Shown here: in pieces, positions 62,100 through 64,000 of the stretch
How positions within the stretch are numbered: position 1 is the first letter of the stretch
Layout: the number at the start of each line of letters is the position of its first letter
Assembly (NCBI GenBank): GCA_017625095.1
Contig: JAGALQ010000027.1
Location: forward strand, 19,203-83,202
Reading direction: 5' to 3'
Source of the DNA: Clostridia bacterium
GTDB taxonomy: Bacteria; Bacillota; Clostridia; Oscillospirales; Acutalibacteraceae
Length of the DNA: 64,000 nt
Notes under the pieces: model-generated
Told to the model about the DNA's origin: nothing
Database searches by the model: none
The model's input: only the letters and a program-made list of their open reading frames with translations
Made by a program: the position numbers and the translations under genes

Positions 62100-62310
62100 A
62101 TCATTTACCTCAAAAATTTTAAAGTGACTCAGTCGCAGTTTTACCGACAGTTTTTTGTCAGATTGAGATTTATCATAACACAGGCTTTTTTTACTGTCAA
62201 CAAAGAGGATTCCGTACGTGTTGATGCAAGATCCTTTATCGAATTTTATGGAGTTATGTCTTGAACAAATGATAATCTAAAAACCGCTCGATTTTTACAA
62301 GGTTAAAGCA

Positions 62311-62517
62311 GTGGTTTACGGAGAATTTCATCAGCATACGCAAAACACCGCAAGCAAGTCCGACACGGATGAGCTTGCGTATACGATTGCGACAACGCTT
62401 GAAAACAGGCGCAACGGAAACACCGACCCGAGCGATGCTTTTTCTTATATCAAAGGCAAGCTTTTCTGTTCATTACAGTATAATTTTCAGCCTGTAGAAA
62501 AGGTGAGTTTTGAGTGA
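62311..62517 (+). CDS. short frame, probable gene fragment
   Basis: 68 codons (VYGEFHQHTQNTASKSDTDE...DAFSYIKGKLFCSLQYNF). Composition is protein-like, but there is no clear ribosome site and the peptide looks like the tail of a larger protein. The rest of 62100-62585 shows only the upstream region of the hydrolase gene. Could be a decayed mobile-element gene; not recognised. Confidence 0.3.
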   Translation: MVYGEFHQHTQNTASKSDTDELAYTIATTLENRRNGNTDPSDAFSYIKGKLFCSLQYNFQPVEKVSFE

Positions 62518-62585
62518 CGTTGATGCCTTGACTTTACTGAAACTGCAATGATATAATGCTGTTATCAAATGGATTGAGGTTTATT

Positions 62586-63548
62586 ATGGAAAAATTAACC
62601 GTTAAACAGATAATTGACGCTGACTTTAAAATCAGCAAAAGCAGCCCTGTGCTGAAGCCTTTCGGCGGTGCGCTTGTTGTTGCCGACCCGTCACTGCTTA
62701 CCCCCGATGTTGCCCATGACGGCAAATGGCATATGTTTCTGCACACCACGTTCGGTGTATATCATTTTCTCAGTGATGACGGTGTTGATTTCCGTAAGGT
62801 GAAAAAAGTTCTTAACCGTGCCATGCGTCCGAATATCAATTATATCGACGGAAAATACTATCTTTTCTACGAGAGAACAAGACCGCTTATAATGAACGGT
62901 CTTAACGTCATAAATGCCGTTAAATGGAAATCTGAAATCTATGTTACGGAAAGCACAGACCTTGTTCATTGGTCAAAGCCGACACCTGCACTGATAGATG
63001 CCAAGGGCTACGAGAAAAGCGAAAGAGGGTCGGAGATATCCAATCCGTTCATCCTTCGTGAAAACGGAATAAACCGTATGTATTATTCCTGCGGTATGAC
63101 TTTTATAAATGATTGCGGATTCTGCGAGCCTACATATATTTTATATGCGGAGAGCAAAGATATCGCGAAGGGTTATGTGTCTGCCGCAAAGCCTATTATT
63201 TCTCCTGATAAAAACAATCCTTATCTCAATCTTTGCAGCGGATGCCTTAAGGTATATAAGCTCAGCGACGGCTATATAGGAATCCAGAACGGATTATATG
63301 AAAAAGACGGTCACAGTCATTCTGCAATAATTCTGCTGACATCTGCAGACGGACTTTCATTTGAGTTTGAAAAGATTCTTGTTGAACCTTCCGTTGTTGA
63401 CGGCAAGGACTGGATGAAAGAGTTTGTTTATGCGAGCCATCTTGTGAAATACGGCAACAAACTCCGCCTCTATTTCAATGCAAGAGATGATGCAGATATG
63501 ATCAAAGGCAGAGAATGTATCGGCTTTGCAGAAGCTGAAATAAAATAA
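62586..63548 (+). CDS. five-bladed propeller glycosidase-like protein (GH43/GH130 type)
   Basis: 320 residues from ATG 62586 (TTGAGG upstream); a TTG at 62556 is less likely. Blade-like strands alternate with DPSLLTPDVAHDGKWHMFLH, NINYIDGKYYLFYER, SEISNPFILRENGINRMYYS and YASHLVKYGNKLRLYFNARDD, the pattern of GH43, GH32 and GH130 propellers. No signal peptide. Acidic catalytic residues cannot be fixed by eye. Function is probably an intracellular glycosidase or phosphorylase. Confidence 0.7.
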   Translation: MEKLTVKQIIDADFKISKSSPVLKPFGGALVVADPSLLTPDVAHDGKWHMFLHTTFGVYHFLSDDGVDFRKVKKVLNRAMRPNINYIDGKYYLFYERTRPLIMNGLNVINAVKWKSEIYVTESTDLVHWSKPTPALIDAKGYEKSERGSEISNPFILRENGINRMYYSCGMTFINDCGFCEPTYILYAESKDIAKGYVSAAKPIISPDKNNPYLNLCSGCLKVYKLSDGYIGIQNGLYEKDGHSHSAIILLTSADGLSFEFEKILVEPSVVDGKDWMKEFVYASHLVKYGNKLRLYFNARDDADMIKGRECIGFAEAEIK

Positions 63549-63568
63549 CAGCCTGACTATAGTCATAA

Positions 63569-63999
63569 CCGCCGGCTAAGCCGGCGGCTTGATTAAGCCC
63601 TATAAGGGCTTATTACCGGCAAGCATCTAAAGACGCATGAATATTCTTTCTTCTGCATCTATTGCTCCACCGCCCGTAAACGGGCACTTATACATCTTTC
63701 CGAACTTGTGCTAACTTGTTATTTTTTGTTACCAACTCGCTTCGCTCGATGCTTGAAGCTAAAGCTTTTTGCGGGGCACCTCCACCGGCATAGCCGGTGG
63801 TTTCCAAAATCAATCAAAACCACCGGTTGAACCGGTGGTTTGCTCCACCCCTATAAGGGGTTAATACCGGCTCAGCCCCTAAAAGGGGCCACAAAGAATT
63901 ATTATTGCATCTATATGCACTGCTACCCGTAAACAGGTAATACGCCCATCTCTTTTCAGCTCCCTCTGACGAGGGAGCTGGCAAAACCGCAGGTTTTGA
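63569..63999. repeat. array of short GC-rich palindromes in two related modules
   Basis: About ten hairpins in 430 bp: CCGCCGGCTAAGCCGGCGG, AAGCCCTATAAGGGCTT, CGCCCGTAAACGGGC, CCACCGGCATAGCCGGTGG, CCACCGGTTGAACCGGTGG, ACCCCTATAAGGGGT, GCCCCTAAAAGGGGC, GCTCCCTCTGACGAGGGAGC and others. The order palindrome, CCCTATAAGGG, TACCGGC, GCATCT, CCCGTAAAC occurs twice (about 63570-63700 and 63819-63950), so two diverged copies of one module are present. No coding frame. Confidence 0.75.
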
Positions 64000-64000
64000 C

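Overview
The window reads as the chromosome of a gut-type Clostridia, probably Oscillospiraceae/Ruminococcaceae-like. The grounds are moderate GC, AAGGAGG-type ribosome binding sites, lipoproteins with Glu/Thr-rich linkers, AroG-type DAHP synthase, UppP, DUF554, XRE and AraC regulators, many glycan-acting enzymes, and traces of Firmicutes conjugative elements (ICE-type ParB, TnpV). This is inferred from family content; no rRNA or other taxonomic marker is present.

Layout. 1-12966 is chromosomal: a GH38 alpha-mannosidase cut by the left edge with an unusual partner protein, a cysteine-cluster protein, a cell-wall amidase-like protein, DUF554, two tandem paralogous lipoproteins, three metallophosphoesterases and UppP. 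13.0-32.2 kb is an accessory island at a tRNA-Ala(GGC) gene. 32.3-62.1 kb is chromosomal again: an esterase, a GNAT/phosphodiesterase/methyltransferase operon, AraC plus oxidoreductase, four glycerophosphodiesterase (GDPD)-like proteins, rhamnosidase (GH78) and rhamnulose-1-phosphate aldolase, GH27 and other TIM-barrel hydrolases, DAHP synthase and a tRNA-Pro(GGG). The right edge carries a GH43/GH130-like protein and a dense field of short palindromes.

The main discovery is the island. An intact tRNA-Ala(GGC) at 13240-13315 is preceded by two tRNA-Ala 5' halves (13062, 13151). Each half breaks off in the D-arm at GGG-AG and continues into the same 25-bp arm and then a 42-nt leader. Two tRNA-Ala 3' halves lie 16-18 kb downstream (29377, 31012), each preceded by the opposite arm. 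Joining the arms rebuilds a 52-bp dyad (25 + AG + 25), the architecture of a large serine integrase attP. The simplest reading is serial, nested integration into the D-arm of tRNA-Ala. Each incoming element carries a complete replacement tRNA-Ala 42 nt inside its left arm, and that new tRNA becomes the next attachment site. Acceptor-stem pairing supports nesting, because the half at 13151 pairs 7/7 with the half ending at 29430. After each tRNA 3' end comes a terminator, then a promoter with a TTGAAA -35, a 17-bp spacer and a TATAAT or TACAAT -10, then a different cargo gene: a zinc-ribbon/PD-(D/E)XK nuclease, a sulfatase, or a voltage-gated K+ channel. C-terminal serine-recombinase sequence follows two of the three cargo genes, once fused to a ParB and once as a remnant. 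The outer element is only about 1.7 kb (tRNA plus sulfatase), so it would need recombinase in trans, like an integron cassette.

Inside the 16-kb inner element sits a sensory/transport module (response regulator, kinase, ABC ATPase, FtsX-type permease, secreted CARDB-like protein) with two matching 16-bp palindromes placed as response-regulator boxes, plus AraC-GyrI, rhomboid, kinase-like, TnpV and HEPN-like genes. Elsewhere, hairpin-rich repeats sit inside the loops of two intrinsic terminators and one supplies the stop codon of a GDPD gene. A 36-codon gene with its own promoter and terminator lies at 35846-35956.
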